A stretch of DNA of 64,000 bases, taken from assembly GCF_040892615.1 (NCBI RefSeq), contig NZ_JBFRYC010000003.1, positions 62,001-126,000 on the forward strand, in the 5' to 3' direction. The position numbers and the translations under genes were made by a program. Numbering within the stretch: position 1 is the stretch's first letter; the number at the start of each line of letters is the position of its first letter. This stretch comes from Thioclava arctica. Its GTDB lineage: Bacteria > Pseudomonadota > Alphaproteobacteria > Rhodobacterales > Rhodobacteraceae. The notes below the pieces were generated by a model. It was given only the letters and a program-made list of their open reading frames with translations. It did not search any database and was not told where the DNA came from. Shown here one piece after another: positions 36,709 to 45,556 of the stretch.

Positions 36709-37851
36709 ATGTCCAGCCGCGACGAAATCCGCAGCCCCTCTCATGCGTTGCCCTTCTGGCTGTCGCTTGGCACCGTGCCGCTGGCCGTGATCGAGGCGCG
36801 CTACGGTGGCTGGACGCTGATCCTGCTGCCGACCTATGCGTGGTGGCTGGTGACATTTCTCGACCAAATTCTGGGGCGCAACGAGGATCAACCCGATGTC
36901 GAGACGCCCGAGAGCGAACTGAGTTGGTATCGCGCGATCACGATGATCTGGCTCCCGATTCAGGCGGCGGTGATCTATGGCACGATCTGGTATGTGACGC
37001 GCAGTTCGCATCTGAACGGCTTTGAAATCGTGGCGCTGATGTTTGGTGTGGGCGTGATCTCGGGGACGATCGGAATCGTTTATGCCCATGAATTGCTGCA
37101 TCAAAAGAACAGACTGGAGCGCTGGCTGGGTGATCTTCTGCTGGCAAGTGTCCTGTATTCGCATTTCCGCACCGAGCATCTGCTGGTGCATCACCTCTGG
37201 GTCGGCACGCCGCGCGATGCGGTCAGCGCGCGCTATAACGAGGGGTTTCACCACTTCTTCTGGCGGGTGCTGTTCGAGTGCCCCGGCTCGGCATGGAAGG
37301 CCGATGCGCTGATGCTGCGCCGTGCCGGGCGGCCGCTTTGGCATCATTCTAACCCATTCTGGCGCTACGCTGCGTTGCAGGCGCTGGCGCTGATTGCGGC
37401 TTTTGCGGTGGGCGGCTGGATGGGGTTAGGGCTGTTCGCGCTGCAGGCATTTTTCGCGATCTGGCAGCTGGAGCTGACCAATTATGTCGAGCACTACGGG
37501 TTAACGCGCGAATATCGCGGCGAAGGGCGGTATGAGCACGTGCTGCCGCGTCATTCCTGGAATGCCGATCATACCGCGTCGAACTGGCTTTTGATCAATC
37601 TACAGCGCCATTCGGATCACCACTACAAGCCCGACCGACGCTTTCCGCTACTGCAAACCTATGATTCCGACGAGGCGCCGCAATTGCCGTTCGGCTATCC
37701 GGGTATGACCGCGCTTGCGATGATTCCGCCGCTTTGGCGACGGCGGATGAACCCGCGCGTTCGGGCGTGGCGGCGCAAATACTATCCCGAAATCAACGAC
37801 TGGTCCGATTATAATCGCGGCGCGACACCGCTGCCGCGCGGCTCGTATTAG
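36709..37851 (+). CDS. Alkane 1-monooxygenase (AlkB/AlkM-type membrane hydroxylase)
   Basis: 380 residues with four to six membrane helices. All diiron histidine boxes of alkane hydroxylases are visible: HELLHQKN at about residue 127, EHLLVHH at about 156, the NYVEHYG box at about 258 and RHSDHHYKP at about 300. LQRHSDHH is the form seen in alkane hydroxylases rather than fatty acid desaturases. It oxidises alkane terminal carbons at the inner membrane using electrons from rubredoxin, but no rubredoxin or rubredoxin reductase gene is nearby. It follows mutY closely (55 bases). Xylene monooxygenase-type substrates are the alternative. Confidence 0.9.
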   Translation: MSSRDEIRSPSHALPFWLSLGTVPLAVIEARYGGWTLILLPTYAWWLVTFLDQILGRNEDQPDVETPESELSWYRAITMIWLPIQAAVIYGTIWYVTRSSHLNGFEIVALMFGVGVISGTIGIVYAHELLHQKNRLERWLGDLLLASVLYSHFRTEHLLVHHLWVGTPRDAVSARYNEGFHHFFWRVLFECPGSAWKADALMLRRAGRPLWHHSNPFWRYAALQALALIAAFAVGGWMGLGLFALQAFFAIWQLELTNYVEHYGLTREYRGEGRYEHVLPRHSWNADHTASNWLLINLQRHSDHHYKPDRRFPLLQTYDSDEAPQLPFGYPGMTALAMIPPLWRRRMNPRVRAWRRKYYPEINDWSDYNRGATPLPRGSY

Positions 37852-37856
37852 AGCCT

Positions 37857-39128
37857 TCAGCCGTTCTCGCGCAGCACTTGACCTGCCAGATAGAGCGAGC
37901 CGCAGATCAGCACCCGCGCCTGCGGGTCTTGCACGGTGATCGCAGCTAACGCGGCGGCGACATCGGGTGCGGTTGACGCAGCAATACCGACCTTGCTTGC
38001 CGCCGCAGCCGTGTCCTCGGCGCTCAGTGTATTGGCCTCGCCGGGGATCGACACGGCGACAAGCTGCGCGGCATGCGCAGCCAGCGGGCGCAGGTAGCCC
38101 GTCACATCCTTGGTGTTGAGCATCCCGCAGATCAGATGGGTCGGGCGGCGCGGCATGCTGGCAAGCGTCGCGGCGATCATCTCACCCGCCGCCGGATTAT
38201 GCCCACCATCAAGCCATAGCTCGGTATTGGGCGCGCAAAGGGCAAGCGGCCCCTGACGCAAGCGCTGCATCCGGGCAGGCCATTCTGCGCGCGTGACAGC
38301 CGCCTCACAGGCCAACGCCTCCACCCCGAGATGGCGCAGCGCGGCCAATGCGGCCCCAGCATTCTGGATCTGATGCGGCCCCGGCAGATTGGGCAAGGGC
38401 AGGTCGAGCAAGCCGGTTTCATCTTGAAAGATTAGCCGCCCGCGCTCCTCCCAGACCTGCCATTGCTGGGCATAGGCCAGAACAGGCGCGCCCAATCGCG
38501 CGGCGCGGGCCTCGATCACCTCAAGCGCCAGTTCTTGCTGCGGGCCAATGACAAGCGGCACGGCGCGCTTGATGATCCCGGCTTTCTCGCCTGCGATTTC
38601 GGGCAGGGTTTCGCCCAGAAATTGCTGATGGTCGATTGAAACCGGGGTGATGATGGTCAGCGCGGGCTGGTCGATCACGTTGGTCGCATCGAGCCGCCCG
38701 CCAAGCCCGACCTCAAGCAAGGTAAAATCGGCCGGGCTTCGCGCGAAGGCCAGAAAGGCGGCGGCCGTGGTGACCTCGAAAAAGGTGATCGGTGCACCGT
38801 CATTGGCGGCTTCGACCTCATCAAGAAGCGCTGCCAGATCGGGTTCGGAGATCAGCGTGCCTGCCAGCCGGATCCGTTCGTGAAACCGCGCCAGATGGGG
38901 CGAGGTATAGGCGTGCACGCGCTTACCCGCCGCCTCGAGCCCCGCGCGAATCATCGCCTGCGTCGAGCCTTTGCCATTGGTCCCCGCGATATGAATCACC
39001 GGCGGGATCTGGCGTTCGGGATGGCCCAAAGCGGCCAGCAACCGCTCCATCCGGTCCAGCGAGAGATCAATCACCTTGGGATGCAGGCCCATCAGCCGCG
39101 CGAGGATCGTATCGGAAGCGTCGGACAT
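37857..39128 (-). CDS. folC: Dihydrofolate synthase / folylpolyglutamate synthase
   Basis: 423 residues from ATG 39128; ATG 39143 is an alternative start. FolC joins glutamate to dihydropteroate and extends folate polyglutamate tails. The Mur-ligase-type P-loop VIHIAGTNGKGSTQAMIRAG is near residue 48. Further family motifs are YTSPHLARFHERIR, LEVGLGGRLDATNVI, ITPVSIDHQQFLG and LWLDGGHNPAAGE. Normal length. It follows accD on the same strand, the usual order, but a hairpin-rich spacer separates them. Confidence 0.95.
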   Translation of the reverse strand: MSDASDTILARLMGLHPKVIDLSLDRMERLLAALGHPERQIPPVIHIAGTNGKGSTQAMIRAGLEAAGKRVHAYTSPHLARFHERIRLAGTLISEPDLAALLDEVEAANDGAPITFFEVTTAAAFLAFARSPADFTLLEVGLGGRLDATNVIDQPALTIITPVSIDHQQFLGETLPEIAGEKAGIIKRAVPLVIGPQQELALEVIEARAARLGAPVLAYAQQWQVWEERGRLIFQDETGLLDLPLPNLPGPHQIQNAGAALAALRHLGVEALACEAAVTRAEWPARMQRLRQGPLALCAPNTELWLDGGHNPAAGEMIAATLASMPRRPTHLICGMLNTKDVTGYLRPLAAHAAQLVAVSIPGEANTLSAEDTAAAASKVGIAASTAPDVAAALAAITVQDPQARVLICGSLYLAGQVLRENG

Positions 39129-39159
39129 GGCCGGACCTGTCATATTCGTGGATCACGCT

Positions 39160-39212
39160 GAAAGGGGGCGCTGCCCCCGTCGCGCGCGGCGCGACTCCCC
39201 CGGGATATTTCG
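39160..39212 (-). terminator. Palindrome-rich accD-folC spacer with terminator-like hairpin
   Basis: On the minus strand GGGGGCAGCGCCCCC followed by TTTC forms a strong hairpin just before folC, and a GTCGCGCCGCGCGCGAC stem precedes it. Next to accD the plus strand reads CTCCCCCGGGATATTTCGAT, a sequence type I know as recurrent at gene ends in Rhodobacteraceae. It probably ends or attenuates the accD transcript and may be a dispersed REP-like element. Confidence 0.6.
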
Positions 39213-39213
39213 A

Positions 39214-40167
39214 TCAAGAGGAAGGCGTGAACGGTGTCTCATCCGTGGGATCGAGCATTGGTGCGGATGTCGCAGCATCCATTGGCTCGGGTGGCGGCAA
39301 ATCGCCAGCAACAGCGGGAGGCATCCCCATCAACATGCGCAAGATCGTGATCAGTTCGTCGCGCAGTTTCATGCGATGTGTCACGCGATCCAGCATGCCG
39401 TGATCAAGCAGGTATTCTGCGCGCTGAAAGCCTTCGGGCAGTTTCTCGCGGATCGTCTGTTCGATCACGCGCGGCCCGGCAAAGCAGATCAGGGCATTGG
39501 GCTCGGCGATCTGCACATCGCCCAGCATCGCATATGAGGCCGTGACCCCGCCGGTCGTGGGATGGGTCAGCACTACGATATAGGGCAGGCCAGCCTCTTT
39601 GAGCATCTGCACCGCGACGGTCGTGCGCGGCATCTGCATCAGCGAGAGAATCCCCTCTTGCATGCGCGCGCCGCCGGCTGCGGAAAACAACACCAGCGGA
39701 CGTTTCAGCAGCACCGCACGTTCGGCAGCCGCGACAATCGCATTGCCGACATACATGCCCATCGAGCCAGCCATGAAGGTGAAATCCTGCGCCGCCGCGA
39801 CGATGGGCGTGCGCCCGATCTCGCCCTCGGCCACCAGCATCGCCTCTTTTTCGCCAGTCGCTTTCTGCGCCGCCTTCATCCGATCGGGATATTTCTTTTG
39901 ATCTTTGAAATGCAGCGGATCGTGGATCGGTTCGGGAACCTTCACCTCGGCAAAGATTCCGCCGTCAAACAGCGCGTTGAAACGCACACGCGGCGTGATT
40001 GCGAGGTGGTGGTCGCAATTGGTGCAGACATTGAGGTTATCCGCCAATTCGCGGTGAAACAGCATGGTCCCGCATTCCGGGCATTTCGTCCACAGGTTCT
40101 CGGGCGTATCGCGACGCGAGAAAAGCGAGTCGATCCGCGGGCGGACATAATTGGTGATCCAGTTCAT
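39214..40167 (-). CDS. accD: Acetyl-CoA carboxylase, carboxyltransferase beta subunit
   Basis: 317 residues. AccD and AccA transfer the carboxyl group from biotin to acetyl-CoA, the first step of fatty acid synthesis. The N-terminal C4 zinc finger is complete (CPECGTMLFHRELADN then VCTNCDHH). The crotonase-like core has FTFMAGSMGMYVGNA, FSAAGGARMQEGILSLMQM and LTHPTTGGVTASYAMLGD, the oxyanion-hole and acetyl-CoA regions. The C-terminus has a low-complexity Pro/Ala/Thr tail. It lies upstream of folC on the same strand. Confidence 0.98.
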   Translation of the reverse strand: MNWITNYVRPRIDSLFSRRDTPENLWTKCPECGTMLFHRELADNLNVCTNCDHHLAITPRVRFNALFDGGIFAEVKVPEPIHDPLHFKDQKKYPDRMKAAQKATGEKEAMLVAEGEIGRTPIVAAAQDFTFMAGSMGMYVGNAIVAAAERAVLLKRPLVLFSAAGGARMQEGILSLMQMPRTTVAVQMLKEAGLPYIVVLTHPTTGGVTASYAMLGDVQIAEPNALICFAGPRVIEQTIREKLPEGFQRAEYLLDHGMLDRVTHRMKLRDELITILRMLMGMPPAVAGDLPPPEPMDAATSAPMLDPTDETPFTPSS

Positions 40168-40234
40168 CGGCAGGCCCCTGAGCTGTGCTGATTTGGCATC
40201 CGCCTCAGATACGCGCAGCGCGCGGGAATTGCAA

Positions 40235-41089
40235 TCAAACGCGCAAGATCAGCCGGATCATAAGCCAGCCGATGAAAATCATAAGCGCGTCAATCGCCAA
40301 CCAAGGCGCAAGTATCGCAAAATCGCGGGCGTTGATCACAATTGTATAGAGAGCCAGCCCGTCGAGATCGCCGTAAAAACCGACGATGAACATGCTGGTG
40401 AAATTATTCACCAGGTGCAGCGCCAGTGCAGCCCCGATATTACCTGTGCGCGCGGTCAGATCGGCGGCAAAGCAGCCAAAGGCAAAGGCCCAGATCGCCA
40501 GCCAGATTGCATTTGGCCCAAAACTACCCGGATCGTAATGCAGCGCGCCAAACAGCGCCGAGGGCAGCACCATCCACATCCAGGGCGAGCGCCATCGCGC
40601 CCCCAGTTGCGCCAATAGATAGCCGCGAAACAGCACCTCTTCGGCCGTGATCTGAACCGCCAGCAACGGAAGGGCCAGACCTACCCAGCGCAGCGATGTG
40701 CCCAGCCGGGTGGAGCGCCCAACATCACCATCAAATAGCGCCAGAGTGGTGCAGAGCAGCGAGACTATCAGCAGCCAAGGCAGCACAGCCCGCAGATCGC
40801 GCAGAACGTTCGGGCCAAACAGGCTGCCTGCCGCGCGCCCATGCCACCAGCGCGCAACGAAAATCGTGCCCAAAAGGAGCGGCGCGAAGCTTGCGAGCAA
40901 AATGACCAAACCACGCGGGCTTGACCCTGTTGCGATCTCGGAGAGCAAGCCGACGAGGCGCAACGACGGCACCGATTGCGTCATGACCAGCAACAGCAAC
41001 CAACCAGCGCCGACATAGATCGCGACGATCATGATCGCGCCCAGAACGGTGCGCCAGAAGGCGCTGTCATGACGTGCAGGCGCTGTCAT
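40235..41089 (-). CDS. CPBP-family intramembrane metalloprotease-like protein
   Basis: 284 residues from ATG 41089; an ATG at 41125 and a TTG at 41140 are alternatives and none has a good ribosome binding site. About eight membrane helices. The ABI/CAAX-type motifs are present: ITAEEVLFRGYLLAQL (EExxxR, motif 1), SALFGALHYDPG (motif 2 His) and LALHLVNNF (HxxxN). These bind zinc in Rce1-like proteases. Substrate and role in bacteria are mostly unknown. It stands alone between accD and the divergent TauE/SafE gene. Confidence 0.85.
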   Translation of the reverse strand: MTAPARHDSAFWRTVLGAIMIVAIYVGAGWLLLLVMTQSVPSLRLVGLLSEIATGSSPRGLVILLASFAPLLLGTIFVARWWHGRAAGSLFGPNVLRDLRAVLPWLLIVSLLCTTLALFDGDVGRSTRLGTSLRWVGLALPLLAVQITAEEVLFRGYLLAQLGARWRSPWMWMVLPSALFGALHYDPGSFGPNAIWLAIWAFAFGCFAADLTARTGNIGAALALHLVNNFTSMFIVGFYGDLDGLALYTIVINARDFAILAPWLAIDALMIFIGWLMIRLILRV

Positions 41090-41300
41090 TTGCACCAATG
41101 CCGGATATCGGGCGCTGGATATCATTGCAGATGCACGCAATCGCGGGCCGTAGCAAAACGTGCGGGATGAATGGTTGGCATGGATGGCCCCCTTTTGGTG
41201 CGATCAATTAGCGCCTGCACAAGTGTGCGCGCAACAGCGCAGGGTTTACATTCGCGCGGGCGCGGCGGAAGAAGGCCTGAATTTAGCCAAGGAATACGCG

Positions 41301-42062
41301 ATGTTCGACCTCTCTTACGAATTGGTTGTGATGCTGATTGGCGCAGCCTTTGTCGCAGGGTTTGTTGATTCGATTGCCGGGGGTGGCGGGCTGATCACGG
41401 TTCCCGCGCTGCTGCTGGCAGGGATTTCACCGCTTCAGGCTTTGTCCACCAACAAGATCCAAGGGACATTCGGCGCGGCCACGGCGGCACTGTCTTATGC
41501 GGCCTCGGGGCGAGTCGATCTGAAGCGCCAGCTTCCGGCGGCGGCGCTGGCCTTTGTGGCGGGGCTGTGCGGTGCGTTGCTTGTCTCGGTGATCCCAACC
41601 GAGCATCTGCAAACCGCGCTGCCCTTTGTGTTGATCGCGATCGCGGTGTTTTTTGCGCTGCGTCCGGGTCTTGACGATACCGACCGGGTCGAGCGCATCC
41701 GGCCCGCCGCTTTCACCGCGTTTTTCGTGCCGGTCATCGGGTTTTATGATGGGCTGATCGGGCCGGGCACGGGGGCGTTCTTTATGATCGGTTTCGTTAT
41801 GCTGGCTGGTTACGGCGTGTTGCGGGCCACAGCGCATACCAAATTGCTGAATTTCGCCTCCAATATCGGGGGCCTTGTCGGGTTCATTGCGATGGGCGCA
41901 CCGCTATGGGGCCTTGGGCTCGCGATGGGTGTGGCGCAGATTGCCGGTGCGCGGCTTGGGTCTAAGCTGGCGATGCGCATTGGCGCGCGGCTGATCAAGC
42001 CGCTTCTGGTCGCGACCTCCTCATTGCTGGCGTTCAAGCTGATCTGGGACCGGTTCCTTTAG
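41301..42062 (+). CDS. TauE/SafE (TSUP) family sulfite/anion exporter-like permease
   Basis: 253 residues from ATG 41301 with AAGGA upstream. Eight hydrophobic helices. The family motif FVDSIAGGGGLITVPALLLAGISPLQALSTNKIQG near the start and the second-repeat FYDGLIGPGTGAFFMIGFV and TAHTKLLNFASNIGGLV identify TSUP, which exports sulfite, sulfoacetate or similar organic anions. No sulfur-metabolism genes flank it, so the substrate is open. Its last four bases overlap the fliI stop on the other strand. Confidence 0.9.
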   Translation: MFDLSYELVVMLIGAAFVAGFVDSIAGGGGLITVPALLLAGISPLQALSTNKIQGTFGAATAALSYAASGRVDLKRQLPAAALAFVAGLCGALLVSVIPTEHLQTALPFVLIAIAVFFALRPGLDDTDRVERIRPAAFTAFFVPVIGFYDGLIGPGTGAFFMIGFVMLAGYGVLRATAHTKLLNFASNIGGLVGFIAMGAPLWGLGLAMGVAQIAGARLGSKLAMRIGARLIKPLLVATSSLLAFKLIWDRFL

Positions 42063-43384
42063 CGCCCCACTTGCGCCAGAATCCCCCCAAGCTGGGCAAA
42101 GCTGCTTGCGACACCTTCCGGTGCGGGCAAGGCGATGAACCCATCCAACTCCGCCCAGATCCGAATCGCGGCATCCACCATCGGATCAGACCCGGCCGCA
42201 TATAGCCCAGCCTGAATCATCATCTCCGCCCGGTCATAGGCGCCCAGCAAGGCGCGGGCCCGCGCGATCAGCTGGTTCTCCTCAATGCTCGCAGCGTCTG
42301 GCAATGATCGCGAAACCGAGCGCAGAAGGTTGATCGCCGGGAATCGCCCACGTTCGGCGATCTCGCGTTCCAGCACGACATGGCCATCCAGCACGCCGCG
42401 CAGGATATCCGCCACCGGCTCATCCATATCCGAGCCCGCGACCAGCACCGAAAACACCGCCGTAATATCGCCCGACCCATCAATCCCTGGCCCGGCGCGT
42501 TCGCCCAGCGCCATGATCTGATACGAGGTCGAGGGCGGATAACCGCGCAAAGACGCGGGCTCGCCGCCCGCCAGCGCCACCTCGCGATGCGCCTCGGCGA
42601 AACGTGTCACCGAATCGGCGAGATACAGCGCGTGCTTGCCCTGATCGCGGAAGTATTCTGCCACCGACATCGCCGCCCACGCACAGCGCCGCCGCACGAG
42701 GGGCGATTGGTCGGAAGTGGCCGCAATGATTACCGCGCGCGCCATCCCCTCGGGGCCCAAGGTTTTTTCGACGAATTCACGCAGCTCGCGCCCGCGCTCT
42801 CCGATCAAGGCGATCACCACCACATCGGCCTGCACGCCGCGCGCAAAATTCGCCAAAAGCGAGGATTTCCCGACGCCAGAGCCAGCAAACAGCCCGATCC
42901 GCTGACCGCGCACAAGCGGCAATAGCGTGTTGAACGCTGCCATGCCGGTTTCCAAACGCGCGCCCAACCGCTTGCGCTGTGCCGCCGGCGGCGGGGCCGC
43001 GCGCAGTTCGCGTTCCTGTGCGCCGTGAACTAGGGGCCGCCCATCCAGCGCCACCCCGAACGGGTCGATGATTCGCCCGATCCAGCTGTCATGGGGTGCG
43101 ATGCCGCCCTGCCCCAACAGCTCCACCTCATCACTGATCGCCACGCCATCAGCGGCACCATCGGGCAGCACCGTCACCCCGCCGCGCGAGAGCGACAACA
43201 CTTCTGCGCCAATCTCGCGACCCGATTGGCAGCGAATCAACGCGCGATCCCCCAATGCGGCGCGGCGCGTCAGTCCGCTGACATCAATCGTGCCTTGGCG
43301 CACCTGCGTGACACGCCCAACCGAGTGCACCGATCCGATGGCGCGCATTTCCGCGCGCAAAAGGTCAAATCCTGCGAAAGCCAT
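42059..43384 (-). CDS. fliI: Flagellar export ATPase FliI
   Basis: 441 residues. FliI is the F1-beta-like ATPase of the flagellar type III export system. The Walker A motif GLFAGSGVGKSSLLANFA is near residue 165, the RGRELREFVE segment and Walker B YLADSVTRFAEAHREVALAGGEP follow, then LRGYPPSTSYQIMALGERAG and GSGDITAVFSVLVAGSDMDEP, the export ATPase signature. It differs from AtpB/AtpD by these. It is divergent from flgB over 81 bases with a CtrA-like site, and is not in a cluster with fliH and fliJ. Confidence 0.97.
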   Translation of the reverse strand: MAFAGFDLLRAEMRAIGSVHSVGRVTQVRQGTIDVSGLTRRAALGDRALIRCQSGREIGAEVLSLSRGGVTVLPDGAADGVAISDEVELLGQGGIAPHDSWIGRIIDPFGVALDGRPLVHGAQERELRAAPPPAAQRKRLGARLETGMAAFNTLLPLVRGQRIGLFAGSGVGKSSLLANFARGVQADVVVIALIGERGRELREFVEKTLGPEGMARAVIIAATSDQSPLVRRRCAWAAMSVAEYFRDQGKHALYLADSVTRFAEAHREVALAGGEPASLRGYPPSTSYQIMALGERAGPGIDGSGDITAVFSVLVAGSDMDEPVADILRGVLDGHVVLEREIAERGRFPAINLLRSVSRSLPDAASIEENQLIARARALLGAYDRAEMMIQAGLYAAGSDPMVDAAIRIWAELDGFIALPAPEGVASSFAQLGGILAQVGR

Positions 43385-43403
43385 TCTGGTCTCCTCATGT
43401 TCT

Positions 43404-43418
43404 CTAAATGTTTTTTAA
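43404..43418. promoter_or_regulatory. CtrA-like site in the fliI/flgB divergent promoter
   Basis: CTAA-N7-TTAA (CTAAATGTTTTTTAA) differs from the CtrA consensus TTAA-N7-TTAA by one base. It sits 20 bases from the fliI start and 48 bases from the flgB start, where CtrA boxes are expected in alphaproteobacterial flagellar operons. A second TTAA follows at 43430. Confidence 0.6.
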
Positions 43419-43465
43419 ACGATTCACCCTTAAGGCTTGATTGATAGCTCGGAGGAGAAGCCCCG

Positions 43466-43852
43466 ATGTTCGAAAAAATTGAGATCCTGCAAATGGCCAG
43501 CGCGATGGCCACCCATGCGTCCGCTCGGCAAAATGCCGTGGCGCAAAACATCGCGAATGCGGACACGCCGGGTTACGCCGCGCGTGATCTCGCGTCCTTT
43601 GAATCGCTGTATCAAAGCGAAAGCACGTCTGGCATGCGCGCCACCCGCGCCGGTCACGTCGGGGCGGATCACACCGTCAGTGCCTCGTTTGAGGCGCGCA
43701 TTGACCCCGGCACGATGTCGCCAGATGGCAATTCGGTGTCTCTTGAAGATGAGATGGTCAAGGCCGTGGAAGTGAAGCGCCAGCATGATACGGCGCTCGC
43801 AATCTATCGCTCGTCGATGACGGTTCTTCGCACCTCTCTCGGGAGGGGCTGA
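43466..43852 (+). CDS. flgB: Flagellar proximal rod protein FlgB
   Basis: 128 residues from ATG 43466 with GGAGGAG upstream. The N-terminal rod motif MASAMATHASARQNAVAQNIANADTPGYAARDLASFE matches FlgB, including ANADTPGY (ANxxTPGY). The C-terminal helix VEVKRQHDTALAIYRSSM is typical. FlgB forms the base of the rod with FlgC and FlgF. First gene of a plus-strand operon of nine genes to 48007. Confidence 0.95.
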   Translation: MFEKIEILQMASAMATHASARQNAVAQNIANADTPGYAARDLASFESLYQSESTSGMRATRAGHVGADHTVSASFEARIDPGTMSPDGNSVSLEDEMVKAVEVKRQHDTALAIYRSSMTVLRTSLGRG

Positions 43853-43854
43853 GC

Positions 43855-44247
43855 ATGAGTGATTTTTCCAACGCTCTCTCCCTATCAGCCTCGGGCATGA
43901 AGGCTCAGGCAATGCGCCTGCGCTATGTCTCCGAGAATATCGCGAATACCGACACGCCCGGCTTTCATCGCAAGACCACCGCGTTTCAAGAGGTGGTCGA
44001 TGGCGGTGTTGAAACCGGTCGCGTGCAGCTTGGTCCCGTGCAACTGGACCAACGCGAACTGGCGCAAGTCTATGATCCTGGCCACCCGATGGCGGATGAG
44101 AACGGCTACTATGACGGCTCTAATGTCGATCTGGTGGTCGAAATTGCTGACGCGCGCGAAGCGCAACGCAGCTACGAGGCGAATCTCAAAATGTTCGATC
44201 AGGCACGGCAAATGTCGTCCTCTCTGCTCGATTTACTTCGCCGCTAG
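43855..44247 (+). CDS. flgC: Flagellar proximal rod protein FlgC
   Basis: 130 residues. The N-terminal MSDFSNALSLSASGMKAQAMRLRYVSENIANTDTPG and the C-terminal YYDGSNVDLVVEIADAREAQRSYEANLKMFDQARQM are the FlgC hallmarks (rod/hook fold with coiled-coil ends). It stacks on FlgB in the periplasmic rod. It starts two bases after flgB. Confidence 0.95.
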   Translation: MSDFSNALSLSASGMKAQAMRLRYVSENIANTDTPGFHRKTTAFQEVVDGGVETGRVQLGPVQLDQRELAQVYDPGHPMADENGYYDGSNVDLVVEIADAREAQRSYEANLKMFDQARQMSSSLLDLLRR

Positions 44248-44263
44248 ATAAGGAGACTCCAGA

Positions 44264-44557
44264 ATGGACGTAACTACCTCTCTTGCATCGCAAAGCTATG
44301 CCAAAGCCCGTGCCGCTGCGGCCCCAAATCCGCAAGCGGGCGGGCCGGTTGGCGATGCGTTTGAACACACCGCCAATGCCTTTGCCGAAACACTGAAGGC
44401 GGGTGAAGACACTGCAAAAGCCGCAATGGCTGGCGGTGCTGATCCACATGCTTTGGTTCAGGCGCTGGCGCAGACCGAACTGGCGGTTGAGACCGCCGTT
44501 ACCCTGCGCAACAAGGTCGTCGAGGCCTATCAGGAAATCCTGAGGATGCCGGTCTGA
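44264..44557 (+). CDS. fliE: Flagellar hook-basal body junction protein FliE
   Basis: 97 residues. FliE joins the MS ring to the proximal rod. The C-terminal helical region ALVQALAQTELAVETAVTLRNKVVEAYQEILRMPV carries the conserved FliE signature ending R-M-P-V. The N-terminal part (about 50 residues) is less conserved. It overlaps fliQ by one base. Confidence 0.93.
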   Translation: MDVTTSLASQSYAKARAAAAPNPQAGGPVGDAFEHTANAFAETLKAGEDTAKAAMAGGADPHALVQALAQTELAVETAVTLRNKVVEAYQEILRMPV

Positions 44558-44823
44558 TGCAGGAAGCCATTTTCTTTGACACGATGCGTCAGGGGCTGTG
44601 GATCGCCGTGATGATTGCAGCGCCGATGTTGGCGGTCGCCCTGATCGCAGGCGTCACCATCGGTCTGTTTCAGGCCCTCACCTCGGTGCAGGAAATGACG
44701 CTGACTTTCGTACCCAAGGTTGGTGCGATGCTGATCGTTTTCTGGGCCTCAATGTCGTTCATGTCCGATACGCTGGTGGATTTTTTCACCCGGTCGCTCG
44801 TGCCATTGATCGCAGGAAGCTGA
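44557..44823 (+). CDS. fliQ: Flagellar export gate protein FliQ
   Basis: 88 residues with two membrane helices (GLWIAVMIAAPMLAVALIAGVTIGLFQ and KVGAMLIVFWASMSFMSDTL). FliQ is the small subunit of the FliP5-Q4-R1 export gate. ALTSVQEMTLTFVPK between the helices is the family motif. Overlaps fliE, and flgF follows after four bases. Confidence 0.95.
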   Translation: MQEAIFFDTMRQGLWIAVMIAAPMLAVALIAGVTIGLFQALTSVQEMTLTFVPKVGAMLIVFWASMSFMSDTLVDFFTRSLVPLIAGS

Positions 44824-44827
44824 ACCG

Positions 44828-45544
44828 ATGGATAACGCAATTTACGCAACACTCACGCGGCAATCCGGGCTGATGCAGGAAATGCGCACGGTGGCGAATA
44901 ATATCGCTAACGCCTCGACCACCGGGTTTCGCCGCGAGGGGGTGATCTTTTCGGAATATGTCGCAGGTCTTGAGGGGGACGAACCCTCGCTTTCGATGGC
45001 CTATGCGAATGGGCGCAACATCGACCTGCAACAAGGCGGGCTGACCCAAACGGGCGGGCGTTTTGACTTTGCGATCGAGGGTGACGGGTTCTTCATGATC
45101 GAGACGCCGCAGGGCAATCAGTTGACCCGCGCGGGCAGCTTCATCCCCTCGCCCGAAGGGGAATTGCTGAGCCCTGATGGCTATCGCCTGCTTGACCCCG
45201 GCGGCACGCCCATCGCGGTGCCCAATGGGGCGCAAGATATCGCGCTCGCCTCGGACGGGACTTTATCTGCGGCGGGCGAACCGATCGCGCAGATTGGGGT
45301 GTTCCTGCCCAACGACCCGAACGGGCTAAACCATGTTGGTGGCACCCGCTTCGCAATCCCGGCAGGGGCGCAACCCGTCGAGCAAGCGACATTGCTGCAA
45401 GGCTTTCTCGAAGACTCCAATGTCAATCCGGTCTCGGAAATCTCTCGGATGATCGAGGTGCAGCGCGCCTATGAGCTGGGCCAAAAATTCCTCGACCGTG
45501 AGGACGAACGTATTCGTGGCGTCATTTCGACGCTCGCAAGATAA
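44828..45544 (+). CDS. flgF: Flagellar rod protein FlgF
   Basis: 238 residues. The N-terminal motif MDNAIYATLTRQSGLMQEMRTVANNIANASTTGFRREG is the FlgF form, shorter than FlgG. The C-terminal EDSNVNPVSEISRMIEVQRAYELGQKFLDREDERIRG matches the flagellar basal body rod C-terminal helix. It forms the middle rod with FlgG. Gene spacing to flgG is 12 bases. Confidence 0.93.
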   Translation: MDNAIYATLTRQSGLMQEMRTVANNIANASTTGFRREGVIFSEYVAGLEGDEPSLSMAYANGRNIDLQQGGLTQTGGRFDFAIEGDGFFMIETPQGNQLTRAGSFIPSPEGELLSPDGYRLLDPGGTPIAVPNGAQDIALASDGTLSAAGEPIAQIGVFLPNDPNGLNHVGGTRFAIPAGAQPVEQATLLQGFLEDSNVNPVSEISRMIEVQRAYELGQKFLDREDERIRGVISTLAR

Positions 45545-45556
45545 CAGGAGAGAGCC

